Part shown: positions 1 through 5,867 of the stretch, piece by piece | Layout: every line of letters begins with the position of its first letter | How positions within the stretch are numbered: the stretch's first letter is position 1 | Assembly (NCBI GenBank): GCA_030043175.1 | Contig: JASHYD010000069.1 | Coordinates: 1 to 13,080, forward strand | Source: Xanthobacteraceae bacterium | GTDB lineage: Bacteria; Pseudomonadota; Alphaproteobacteria; Rhizobiales; Xanthobacteraceae | Direction of reading: 5' to 3' | Length of the DNA stretch: 13,080 bases | The notes under the pieces: generated by a model | Databases searched by the model: none | What the model saw: only the letters and a program-made list of their open reading frames with translations | What the model was told of the DNA's origin: nothing | Translations under genes and position numbers: made by a program

Positions 1-114
1 AATCTCGATCATAGAGCCTATCCGGTTTTGAGATTCGGCGTGGTGATGGCCTGAGCGGTAAAGTCGGTCCTAATGCTAAATGATCTCGGCACGTCCGTGG
101 CCCGCGCTGATCCC

Positions 115-711
115 CTAGGCCCCGGACAGCCGACGCCGATAGCGACGTTCCTGCGCCGCAGGTTTTCCAGTAATCTCACCAAGTCCAATTCGTTTGAGCT
201 CAGCCACGATCCGATCGAGCCGCCTGCCGGCGAGTTTACTCCGGCTCAGCGCCGCACCGAGGTAGGTCCAGTAAAGCAGTTGCGCGCGCGTTGCAGCCAG
301 CGGCGGCATGATGCCGGCTACCGCGAGCATCTGCTCTATGTACGCCTTGCGTCGGCGATCTATGTCGCTCAGGACTCGCGCGGCCTGCGCGTTCTGCTCG
401 GCCCAGCCCCGCATGCGGACTTCCAGCAGGCCGCTGTGCCCGAAAGCGCCGCGCAACAGGACATCAAGGCGCTGCTCGCGCGAGTCATACTGTTCGAGAT
501 CAGCGATTATCGCTTCCGTCGCTGTCTGTCTCCAATGCTCGATCACCTGGGCATGGAAGGCATCGAGCTCGCTGAAGTGCCAATAGAAGCTACCGCGCGA
601 GACGCCAAGCTTGCGCGCAAGGACATCCGCCTTCAGAGCTTGGAACCCTTCGCGTGCCAGCGTTTTTAGAGCTAAATCAATCCAGTCCTGTGCCGTCAGC
701 CGTTTGGTCAT
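115..711 (-). CDS. TetR/AcrR-family transcriptional repressor (198 aa)
   Basis: DNA-binding repressor of the TetR type. The N-terminal helix-turn-helix lies at about residues 27-50, with the motif LARKLGVSRGSFYWHFSELD; the rest is the helical ligand-binding and dimerisation part, whose ligand cannot be guessed. I chose the ATG at 711 because GGTGAG precedes it by 4 nt and the protein then begins MTKRLTAQDW, a normal TetR start. An ATG at 723 and the longer frame from 774 run back into the operator region and are less likely. The gene diverges from the small membrane protein at 794, and the 82-bp gap holds two matching 14-bp palindromes (722-735, 769-782). The natural reading is autoregulation plus control of that membrane protein. 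The family is clear from the sequence; the target is inferred. Confidence 0.9.
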   Translation of the reverse strand: MTKRLTAQDWIDLALKTLAREGFQALKADVLARKLGVSRGSFYWHFSELDAFHAQVIEHWRQTATEAIIADLEQYDSREQRLDVLLRGAFGHSGLLEVRMRGWAEQNAQAARVLSDIDRRRKAYIEQMLAVAGIMPPLAATRAQLLYWTYLGAALSRSKLAGRRLDRIVAELKRIGLGEITGKPAAQERRYRRRLSGA

Positions 712-721
712 CGAGCTCACC

Positions 722-735
722 ATACAGTACTGTAT
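722..735. promoter_or_regulatory. TetR operator 1 (ATACA-N4-TGTAT)
   Basis: ATACAGTACTGTAT is a perfect 14-bp palindrome. It ends 11 nt upstream of the repressor ATG (711) and abuts the -35 hexamer of the proposed rightward promoter. The second copy, 47 bp to the right, shares the same five-base arms and the same 4-bp centre spacing, which is why I treat both as binding sites for the repressor encoded at 115-711. Confidence 0.65.
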
Positions 736-762
736 TGACCTTCGCAATCGGAGCGATAGAGT
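735..762 (+). promoter_or_regulatory. Putative promoter of the small membrane-protein gene
   Basis: TTGACC (735-740) and TAGAGT (757-762) with a 16-bp spacer resemble housekeeping -35 and -10 hexamers (5/6 and 4/6 matches). Transcription would start near 769, inside operator 2, so a repressor bound there would block initiation. Predicted from sequence only. Confidence 0.4.
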
Positions 763-768
763 GTCACC

Positions 769-782
769 ATACACTTCTGTAT
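769..782. promoter_or_regulatory. TetR operator 2 (ATACA-N4-TGTAT)
   Basis: ATACACTTCTGTAT has the same ATACA and TGTAT arms as operator 1, with a different 4-bp centre. The inverted repeat extends to CCATACA/TGTATGG. It lies directly upstream of the Shine-Dalgarno sequence GGAGGTGA (783-790) of the gene at 794. Confidence 0.6.
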
Positions 783-793
783 GGAGGTGACGG

Positions 794-1144
794 ATGCGAG
801 ATCTGATGCTTCAGGCCGCGGGGGTGCTGGCCATTCTTGTCGCAATCGTACACGGAGCAATTGGGAAGCTGCGTGTTTTCGCCAAATCGCATATCGAGCC
901 GCGCGGCACACAGAGGCTGTTGCGGATGGTCTGGCAAGCCAGCGTCATCGACTGGATCGGCATTGGTGTCTTGCTGGTCGCTGCACCCGCGCTCGGCTCG
1001 CAGAGCGCGCGCCGATGGATCATTGCGGTAGCTGTCGTCGTGTATGGGTATGCAGCCATCGGGAACGCCGTGGTCACGCGTGGCTGGCACGTTGGCTGGT
1101 GTCTGATGGGTATCGTTATCGCGCTGGCGGTATTGGGGCTCTAG
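794..1144 (+). CDS. Small integral membrane protein of unknown function (116 aa)
   Basis: I do not recognise a named family. The protein is mostly hydrophobic, with about four predicted membrane segments: residues about 5-24, 47-68, 75-93 and 99-116. Short basic stretches lie between them (for example KLRVFAKSHIEPRGTQR), and the C-terminus ends inside the last segment. A strong ribosome binding site, GGAGGTGA, sits 3 nt before the ATG. The divergent TetR repressor and the operator next to this ribosome binding site suggest the gene is induced when the repressor binds its ligand. It could help with membrane stress or small-molecule export, but nothing in the sequence proves this; the length is near that of small multidrug transporters without their signature residues. 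Confidence 0.75.
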   Translation: MRDLMLQAAGVLAILVAIVHGAIGKLRVFAKSHIEPRGTQRLLRMVWQASVIDWIGIGVLLVAAPALGSQSARRWIIAVAVVVYGYAAIGNAVVTRGWHVGWCLMGIVIALAVLGL

Positions 1145-1380
1145 CGAGGCGCGTGACCGCGGCTGCGAACTTGAGGTTTGGTCATCCGCGTGGTTTTCTT
1201 GGCACCGCGACTCGTCTTCCTGCGACATTCAGCGCGAAAGCGGGAGTGGCAAACCTGCCTGCGCCAGCAAGCGCATATCCGATGCAGCCGGGAGCTCGTT
1301 ACGCGATCATCTTGTCGACGCGGGCCGGCAGCATTGGTGGCACATCGAGAACCCTTGCGGTTTGCAGATGGACCGGTTTC

Positions 1381-1422
1381 GGTGCAGCGAACGGGGTGCA
1401 GCGAGCGGGGTGTAGCGAACGG
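1381..1422. repeat. Three tandem 14-bp direct repeats
   Basis: GGTGCAGCGAACGG, GGTGCAGCGAGCGG and GGTGTAGCGAACGG follow one another without a gap. They lie in the roughly 300-bp stretch between the membrane-protein gene (ends 1144) and the convergent TetR gene (ends 1443). I see no convincing gene in that stretch. The repeats may be simple slippage products. Confidence 0.6.
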
Positions 1423-1433
1423 AACGGGCTCGT

Positions 1434-1463
1434 CCGGTTCGGTCAATCGCCGCGGCGAACCGG
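1434..1463. repeat. Inverted repeat at the 3' end of the second TetR gene
   Basis: CCGGTTCG (1434-1441) and CGAACCGG (1456-1463) can form an 8-bp stem with a 14-nt loop that contains the stop codon of the leftward TetR gene. It could slow or end transcription, but no T-run follows on either strand, so it is not a clear intrinsic terminator. Confidence 0.3.
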
Positions 1464-2120
1464 CGGGTAAAGCAAGATCAGCGATTCGCTCGCGGTGCGC
1501 GCCCGCGACTCGATTTCGCCGGCGGTCGGCGCATCGCGTACCCGCAATAGCAGTTGGATCAGCAACGTACTCCCGAGAGTTGCCAGGAAGTGGGTTGCCA
1601 TGGCGGCCGGGTTGCCGGCACCGACAAGCCCGTGCTCCTGCGCCTTGGCGAGCCACGCGCCCAACGCAAGATGATTGGCTTCGCGGCCGGCCTTGTCGAG
1701 TGTGCGTGCAATGTCGGGCGCCCGAGTCGATTCGGCGATCGCAAGCCGGTAGACCGCCAGAACATCGGGGTCGGATAGGCCGTGTAGGATCGATTTGCCG
1801 AATTGAACGAGCGTCGCTTCGAGCGCTTCGCGGCTATCCGGGCCCTGCGACGCCAAATTCAGGGGATGGCGCATTCGACCGGCACGTTCGGTGATACAGG
1901 CGGCCAGCATGGCCTGCTTGCTATCGAACAGCGCATAGAGGTCGCGCTTTGAGACCTGGGCCCGTGTTGCGATCTCGAGCGTGCTCGCGCCGGCAAAACC
2001 GTGCTCGCGGAATACCGCGAACGCCCCCTGCAGCAGCCGCTCGCGCAGCGAAACGTCGCCGGGCGGGGGTCGTACCCGGCGCCCTCGGCGCCCCCGGATC
2101 ACGGCCTGTTTACCTTTCAT
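1443..2120 (-). CDS. TetR/AcrR-family repressor, AefR-like C-terminal part (225 aa)
   Basis: A TetR-type repressor. A basic N-terminal tail (about residues 1-22, rich in Arg, Gly and Pro) precedes the DNA-binding domain at about 24-72, with the recognition motif TRAQVSKRDLYALFDSKQAM. The remaining helical region, including the stretch LATLGSTLLIQLLL, fits the AefR/TetR_C_7-like ligand-binding class found beside efflux genes. The ATG at 2120 is preferred, with GGGGA 9 nt upstream. An in-frame GTG at 2150 is possible but lies inside operator A. The protein probably represses its own gene and the rightward promoter at 2135-2164 through the two TGGTACC-type palindromes. The normal target, perhaps an efflux operon, appears to be missing or reduced to short ORFs. 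Confidence 0.88.
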   Translation of the reverse strand: MKGKQAVIRGRRGRRVRPPPGDVSLRERLLQGAFAVFREHGFAGASTLEIATRAQVSKRDLYALFDSKQAMLAACITERAGRMRHPLNLASQGPDSREALEATLVQFGKSILHGLSDPDVLAVYRLAIAESTRAPDIARTLDKAGREANHLALGAWLAKAQEHGLVGAGNPAAMATHFLATLGSTLLIQLLLRVRDAPTAGEIESRARTASESLILLYPPVRRGD

Positions 2121-2134
2121 TGGTGCCGGTCCCC

Positions 2135-2164
2135 TTGCAATGGTACCCACCGGTACCTTATAAC
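2135..2164 (+). promoter_or_regulatory. Putative rightward promoter controlled by the second TetR
   Basis: TTGCAA (2135-2140) and TATAAC (2159-2164) form a promoter with an 18-bp spacer, 4/6 and 5/6 matches to consensus. Operator A fills the whole spacer. The start point would fall near 2171, just before operator B. This layout is typical of a tightly repressed promoter; the assignment is by inspection. Confidence 0.5.
2141..2158. promoter_or_regulatory. TetR operator A (TGGTACC-N4-GGTACCT)
   Basis: Two GGTACC half sites separated by CACC. It matches operator B in length and arms except for one outer base, and the copies start 32 bp apart, about three helical turns. It lies between the promoter hexamers and 21 bp upstream of the TetR ATG. 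Confidence 0.62.
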
Positions 2165-2172
2165 AAGCTCAA

Positions 2173-2190
2173 TGGTACCGATAGGTACCA
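2173..2190. promoter_or_regulatory. TetR operator B (TGGTACC-N4-GGTACCA)
   Basis: A perfect palindrome in its 7-bp arms, with GATA at the centre. It covers the region just downstream of the predicted rightward start point, so binding would block initiation. Confidence 0.65.
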
Positions 2191-2237
2191 TCATCCGTGA
2201 TTTGTCGCAAGCCGCCCCCGTACAAAGGATCGATCCG

Positions 2238-2339
2238 ATGATAGCGATACTGTCCGCCCTGACGCTGCTCGCCGCCACCTGGCTGCGCAAGCGCATTGCA
2301 AAATCCGCGCAGCTTGCACACAAGGGCCCCGTGTCATGA
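2238..2339 (+). CDS. Very short hydrophobic ORF downstream of the TetR-controlled promoter (33 aa)
   Basis: Begins MIAILSALTLLAATWLRKR: one short membrane segment, then a basic tail ending KGPVS. AAAGGA lies 8 nt before the ATG, a good ribosome binding site, and the promoter at 2135-2164 reads into it. It may be a real small membrane protein, or the surviving start of a longer gene that was deleted. Its stop codon overlaps the ATG of the next ORF in ATGA, which suggests translational coupling. No family is recognised. Support comes from the regulatory context, not from homology. Confidence 0.35.
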   Translation: MIAILSALTLLAATWLRKRIAKSAQLAHKGPVS

Positions 2340-2533
2340 CCCCATACTGGGCCTTCGTTCCAGTCGGTCGCGTCGCCCTGCACCGGATCGGCTTCTACGT
2401 CGGCGTCCGCGGTCTGTCGGGCGATAAGCCAGGCAACGCCTTAGAAAAAACGCCGCTCAGGCCACTGTGCGCCGGTCATGCGATATGCAATTTCGCGGAG
2501 GAGGCCCCGCCCATGGAACCGGATGGGAAGTGA
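2336..2533 (+). CDS. Short hypothetical ORF coupled to the preceding one (65 aa)
   Basis: Begins MTPYWAFVPVGRVALHR with a moderately hydrophobic N-terminus; the rest is polar. The ATG overlaps the stop of the 33-aa ORF by 4 nt, the arrangement expected of a coupled pair behind the TetR-controlled promoter. There is no recognisable domain, and the C-terminal half looks random. It may be a decayed membrane-protein gene or a chance ORF. Confidence 0.25.
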   Translation: MTPYWAFVPVGRVALHRIGFYVGVRGLSGDKPGNALEKTPLRPLCAGHAICNFAEEAPPMEPDGK

Positions 2534-2539
2534 TCGAGT

Positions 2540-3160
2540 TGGCCCCAACCGACTGAAAATGGATCTCGGAGGAGACGACATGAAGCGATTGGAAAATGCC
2601 GACCCGTAGGCCTGAGCTCCATGTCGGTACCTCGTTGCGCGACTGGTTCGGCCCAGTCAAAAGGTGTCTGCAATGGCTTGAGGTTGGCTCTCAGGGACAG
2701 GCCGGCAGAGGCGGATAGCCGGTGGCCCTTCATGGTGGTGGAGGTCCCGGTTCCGCAGGGGAAACAATAGCCAAGACCCCATGGAAGACGCGGCGATGCG
2801 AGGCAGCAATATGGCGAGGGCAGCAATAAAGCGAGCGCCTCTTTGGAACCCGCCACGCGATTCCCGCCGTCACGACCCCGATCGAGAGCATGACGATCGG
2901 GTCCAGCCGTGCCGCCCCATATCTCGCACGCCCTCCGCGAAAGCAAGGTCCAGATTCCACATGACCCCCACCACAGCGAACAAAGCCAGGCCCCAATCCA
3001 TTGATCTGTGTTCACGACAACGCGCCCGGGCAGCATCGAATTTCAAATGCCCCGACGACAGATCCTAACCTCTTGATCTCCAGCGAGAGAATCTCAACAT
3101 CAACGACCAGAACAGCCCCGATTGCCGGCTGGAGGCCAGGCGATAGCATCCGCCACCCGG
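2540..3160. other. Region without a convincing gene; possible decayed membrane-protein gene on the minus strand
   Basis: About 620 bp separate the short ORFs from the stressosome operon. On the minus strand, pieces in different frames look like membrane segments: MDWGLALFAVVGVMWNLDLA starting at about 3003, then LDPIVMLSIGVVTAGIAW around 2860-2915. A frame change lies between them, so this may be the remains of a small membrane protein. A strong Shine-Dalgarno sequence, GGAGGAG (2568-2574), precedes an ATG at 2580, but that frame closes after nine codons (MKRLENADP). No RNA gene was seen, and no clear promoter of the operon at 3177. Confidence 0.3.
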
Positions 3161-3176
3161 TCGGACGGAGATATCA

Positions 3177-4076
3177 ATGAGCGCTGTCGAGAGGGACACA
3201 ATTATCAAGCTCGTGACCGGTAAGGAGCAGGAGATCCTGCCGGAATGGGTACATCTACTGAAAAAAGCGGGTATCCTTGAAACGGGGCGGCTCAACGCGT
3301 CCGAATTGACTGTCGAGTGCCGCGACTTTCTTGGCCTGTTCCGCGATGCCGCGGCAGGAGGGGGCGTCGATGTCGCCAGTCCGGCCTACACGCAAGTGCG
3401 CGATTTTCTTGGCAGTCTTTCGCGCTCGCGCGCCGTGCAAGGGTTTTCACCCAGAGAGACCGCGATATTTGTATTTTCGCTGAAGGAGCCTCTGTTCAAC
3501 GCACTAAACCGTGACAAGGCTCTGTCGCCAGCTGTCGTCGCTCAAACGACTTGGGCAATTACGCTGCTTCTCGACGAACTCGGACTTTACACCAGTGAAG
3601 TCTATCAGCAGAGCCGCGACGACGTGATTCTTCGTCAGCAACGCGAGATCGCAGAGCTTTCAACGCCGGTGGTCAGGCTGTGGGAAGGAGTGCTTGCTCT
3701 TCCGATCATCGGCACGCTTGACAGTCAACGCACGCAGGTGGTGATGGAAAATCTCCTTCAGTCCATCGTTGATGAGGGCGCAGCGATTGCCATCATCGAT
3801 ATTACCGGCGTTCCCACTGTCGACACGTTGACCGCGCAGCACCTGCTGAAAACCGTCGCGGCGGCGCGGCTGATGGGCGCGGACTGTATCATTAGCGGCA
3901 TACGGCCGCAGATCGCTCAAACAATCGTCCATCTCGGAGTTGAGCTTGATGTCCTCTCAAAGGCGACGCTGGCAGATGCTTTCGCCATCGCCTTGCGGCG
4001 TACGGGGCGGGTAGTGATAAAGACCAAGGGTGCGAACCAGGAGAAGAAGCAGACCCCGATTGAAAAGGATGAGTGA
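3177..4076 (+). CDS. rsbR: RsbR-type stressosome scaffold and sensor protein (299 aa)
   Basis: Structural and sensory subunit of the stressosome, the large cytoplasmic complex that holds RsbT until stress. Residues about 5-160 are a helical N-terminal sensor region, more like RsbRD_N than the globin fold of Bacillus RsbRA. Residues about 162-280 are a STAS domain with very clear RsbR features: the IIGTLDSQRTQVVMENLL block, IDITGVPTVDTLTAQHLL, and GIRPQIAQTIVHLGVEL. Aligned with Bacillus RsbRA from memory, the two sites phosphorylated by RsbT (T171, T205) fall on S183 and T217, and their 34-residue spacing is kept. GGAG lies 6 nt before the ATG. First gene of a six-gene operon; its end overlaps rsbS. 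The stimulus is unknown, and no cofactor or ligand motif is visible in the N-terminal region. Confidence 0.92.
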   Translation: MSAVERDTIIKLVTGKEQEILPEWVHLLKKAGILETGRLNASELTVECRDFLGLFRDAAAGGGVDVASPAYTQVRDFLGSLSRSRAVQGFSPRETAIFVFSLKEPLFNALNRDKALSPAVVAQTTWAITLLLDELGLYTSEVYQQSRDDVILRQQREIAELSTPVVRLWEGVLALPIIGTLDSQRTQVVMENLLQSIVDEGAAIAIIDITGVPTVDTLTAQHLLKTVAAARLMGADCIISGIRPQIAQTIVHLGVELDVLSKATLADAFAIALRRTGRVVIKTKGANQEKKQTPIEKDE

Positions 4077-4467
4077 CGTGGATCGTATCCCGATTCTGAA
4101 ACTGGGAAACGCTCTGCTCGTCACTATTCAGGTGGATATGCATGACCGCCTCGCCACCGCGCTGGAGGAGGATTTAACGAGCAAGATCGTGGCTCTCGGC
4201 GCGAAAGGCGTTTTGATTGATATCTCGGCGCTAGAGATCGTCGACAGCTTCATGGGGCGCATGCTCGACAATATTGCTGCAGTATCGCGTATTCTCGATG
4301 CTGAAACGGTCGTGGTCGGCATGCGGCCAGCCGTCGCAATTACCCTCGTTGAACTCGGCCTGTCACTATCCGGAGTACGCACTGCACTTAACGTCGACCG
4401 CGGCATGGAGCTTATCCAGTGCCGGACGGCCCTGGAGCAAGTTGATGCCGACGACGACGAGGACTGA
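4069..4467 (+). CDS. rsbS: RsbS stressosome core protein, STAS domain (132 aa)
   Basis: Single STAS-domain core subunit that, with RsbR, holds RsbT in the stressosome. The protein follows Bacillus RsbS closely: RIPILKLGNALLVTIQ at the start, VLIDISALEIVDSF around the phosphorylation site, then GMRPAVAITLVELG. The expected target of RsbT is S60, in the IVDSF motif, and is present. The ATG at 4069 overlaps the end of rsbR by 8 nt. A GTG at 4078 has better spacing to AGGA and would give a protein three residues shorter at VDRIPILK, so the true start is uncertain. Its 3' end overlaps rsbT by 23 nt. The acidic tail (VDADDDED) is longer than in Bacillus. Confidence 0.94.
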   Translation: MSDVDRIPILKLGNALLVTIQVDMHDRLATALEEDLTSKIVALGAKGVLIDISALEIVDSFMGRMLDNIAAVSRILDAETVVVGMRPAVAITLVELGLSLSGVRTALNVDRGMELIQCRTALEQVDADDDED

Positions 4468-4855
4468 ACGCCTCGCCATCCGATCTTCGGAAGACGTCGT
4501 GAAGGTTCGCCAGCAGACCCGCGGATTCGCCATCGCGGCGGGGTTGAGTCTGGTCGACCAGACGAAGATCATAACTGCAGCGAGCGAGCTTGCGCGCAAC
4601 ACGCTAGATTATGGCGGGGGCGGCGAAGTCTGTATGGAGGTGATTGAACATGGTGGCCGGTTTGGTGTTCGGCTGGCCTTCCAAGATCGAGGTCCAGGCA
4701 TTCCTGACATTGAGGCCGCACTGAAGGACGGTTTCACAACGGGATCTGGCTTGGGCCTCGGGCTCGGGGGCGCGCGGCGGCTTACAAACGAATTTTGCAT
4801 CGAGTCGACCCCTGGAGCCGGCACCAGGATTACCATCGCGCGTTGGAAATCGTGA
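4445..4855 (+). CDS. rsbT: RsbT serine/threonine kinase, GHKL ATPase fold (136 aa)
   Basis: Kinase of the stressosome: it phosphorylates RsbS and RsbR on stress, is then released, and in Bacillus goes on to activate RsbU. The length is close to Bacillus RsbT (133 aa). The GHKL motifs are complete: N box ASELARNTLDYGGGG with N52, G1 box DRGPGIPD with D81, and G2 box GSGLGLGLGGARRL. The ATG at 4445 lies inside rsbS but has GGAG 7 nt upstream, and it gives a normal N-terminus (RLAIRSSEDVVKVRQ). Its TGA shares one base with the ATG of the next gene, pointing to coupled translation. No rsbU is found in the window, so the released kinase must act on another partner, probably an RsbT-related protein encoded just downstream. 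Confidence 0.94.
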   Translation: MPTTTRTERLAIRSSEDVVKVRQQTRGFAIAAGLSLVDQTKIITAASELARNTLDYGGGGEVCMEVIEHGGRFGVRLAFQDRGPGIPDIEAALKDGFTTGSGLGLGLGGARRLTNEFCIESTPGAGTRITIARWKS

Positions 4856-5865
4856 TGATCTCGGTCCTGGTCAACGACGAAAGTCAGGTTGCCGAGGCGC
4901 GACGAGACGTCACCGCCATTGCAAGACAGCACGGTTTCAATGAGGTTGACGTGGGACGAGCCGCGCTGGTTGCGACCGAGCTTGCCACCAACGTGGTCAA
5001 GCATGCCCGTGGTGGCGAAATCCTTGTTGGCCCTAATGATGGAGCTGGTAAAAACGGCATCCAGGTCCTCGCCCTCGATAAGGGGCGTGGCATGGCCAAC
5101 GTGCGGGCCTGTCTGGCGGACGGGTATTCCAGTGCAGGCACTGCAGGGCATGGCCTCGGCGCAGTGATTCGACAGTCAACCTTCGTCGACGTCGCCTCTT
5201 GGCCGGAGATTGGCACCGCCGTCCTGGCCAGAATTGAAGCTGGTAAAACGCGGGCGGCGCGCGAAACGTCTCATTCGGAGTTCGGTGCAGTCTCGATTGC
5301 AAAATCGGGGGAGGAGGTCTGCGGTGATGCCTGGGCAATTGACCAGAGCGGACCGACGACGACGCTATTTGTCGCAGACGGGCTCGGGCATGGGCCGAAC
5401 GCCGCTGAAGCAGCTGTCGAAGCTGTCCGCTTGTTCCACCACTTTCGAGGCCATCAGGTGTCGACGCTTCTCGAATACATCAATGGAGGCTTGCGAGCGA
5501 CCCGTGGTGCGGCCGTTTCGATAGCCAGATACGACTCCCTTTTGGGACAGGTCACTTTCGGGGGGCTCGGGAATGTCGCCGGCGTACTTGCCTCCAAGAA
5601 TGAACTGCGGCGCATGGTGACCATGCCAGGGACGGTCGGATATAACGTCCGGAAAATTCAGTCCTTCCAATACCTTTTCGAAAACGGGCTTGTGATATTA
5701 TATTCCGATGGTCTTAGCAGCAGCTGGACGCTCGACCGCTACCCGAAACTAGACGAGGCGGAGCCGACGCTGATTGCTGGCGTGCTGTACCGCGATTTTG
5801 GCCGCCGTCGAGACGACGCCACCGTCCTCGTCGGTAGATTCCTCCCGTGTGATGTGTTGGCGTAA
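4855..5865 (+). CDS. GHKL ATPase domain fused to a PP2C/SpoIIE phosphatase, in the RsbX position (336 aa)
   Basis: Probable counterpart of RsbX, which dephosphorylates RsbS and RsbR and resets the stressosome. Bacillus RsbX is a lone phosphatase of about 200 aa; this protein adds an RsbT-like ATPase domain. Residues about 1-128 are that domain: N box [15 protein letters not shown] (N46), G1 box [10 protein letters not shown] (D75), G2 region [10 protein letters not shown]. Residues about 137-330 are PP2C, with metal-ligand motifs EVCGDAW (D158), FVADGLGHG (D175), LYSDGLS (D285) and [10 protein letters not shown] (D320, D321). The ATG at 4855 is directly coupled to the rsbT stop; an ATG 60 nt upstream would lie inside rsbT and is less likely. 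The catalytic residues appear intact. Whether the ATPase domain binds the RsbS/RsbR core or acts as a second kinase cannot be told. Confidence 0.9.
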   Translation: MISVLVNDESQVAEARRDVTAIARQHGFNEVDVGRAALVATELATNVVKHARGGEILVGPNDGAGKNGIQVLALDKGRGMANVRACLADGYSSAGTAGHGLGAVIRQSTFVDVASWPEIGTAVLARIEAGKTRAARETSHSEFGAVSIAKSGEEVCGDAWAIDQSGPTTTLFVADGLGHGPNAAEAAVEAVRLFHHFRGHQVSTLLEYINGGLRATRGAAVSIARYDSLLGQVTFGGLGNVAGVLASKNELRRMVTMPGTVGYNVRKIQSFQYLFENGLVILYSDGLSSSWTLDRYPKLDEAEPTLIAGVLYRDFGRRRDDATVLVGRFLPCDVLA

Positions 5866-5867
5866 CC

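Noticed and set aside
1141..1656. A 171-codon minus-strand frame with a basic C-terminus (KKTTRMTKPQ), at first like a histone-type tail
   Set aside because: Most of it lies antisense or out of frame to the second TetR gene and shows no start or domain; the basic tail alone is not evidence.
2515..2545. GGAAC followed by GTT, considered as an EcfG-type stress promoter for the stressosome operon
   Set aside because: The second element lacks the C of CGTT at acceptable spacing and the site is over 600 bp from the operon start.
2476..3036. A 186-codon minus-strand frame left of the stressosome operon
   Set aside because: Sequence is rich in Trp, Cys, Gly and Arg without a recognisable domain; better-looking membrane segments lie in the other two frames, so at most this is a decayed gene.
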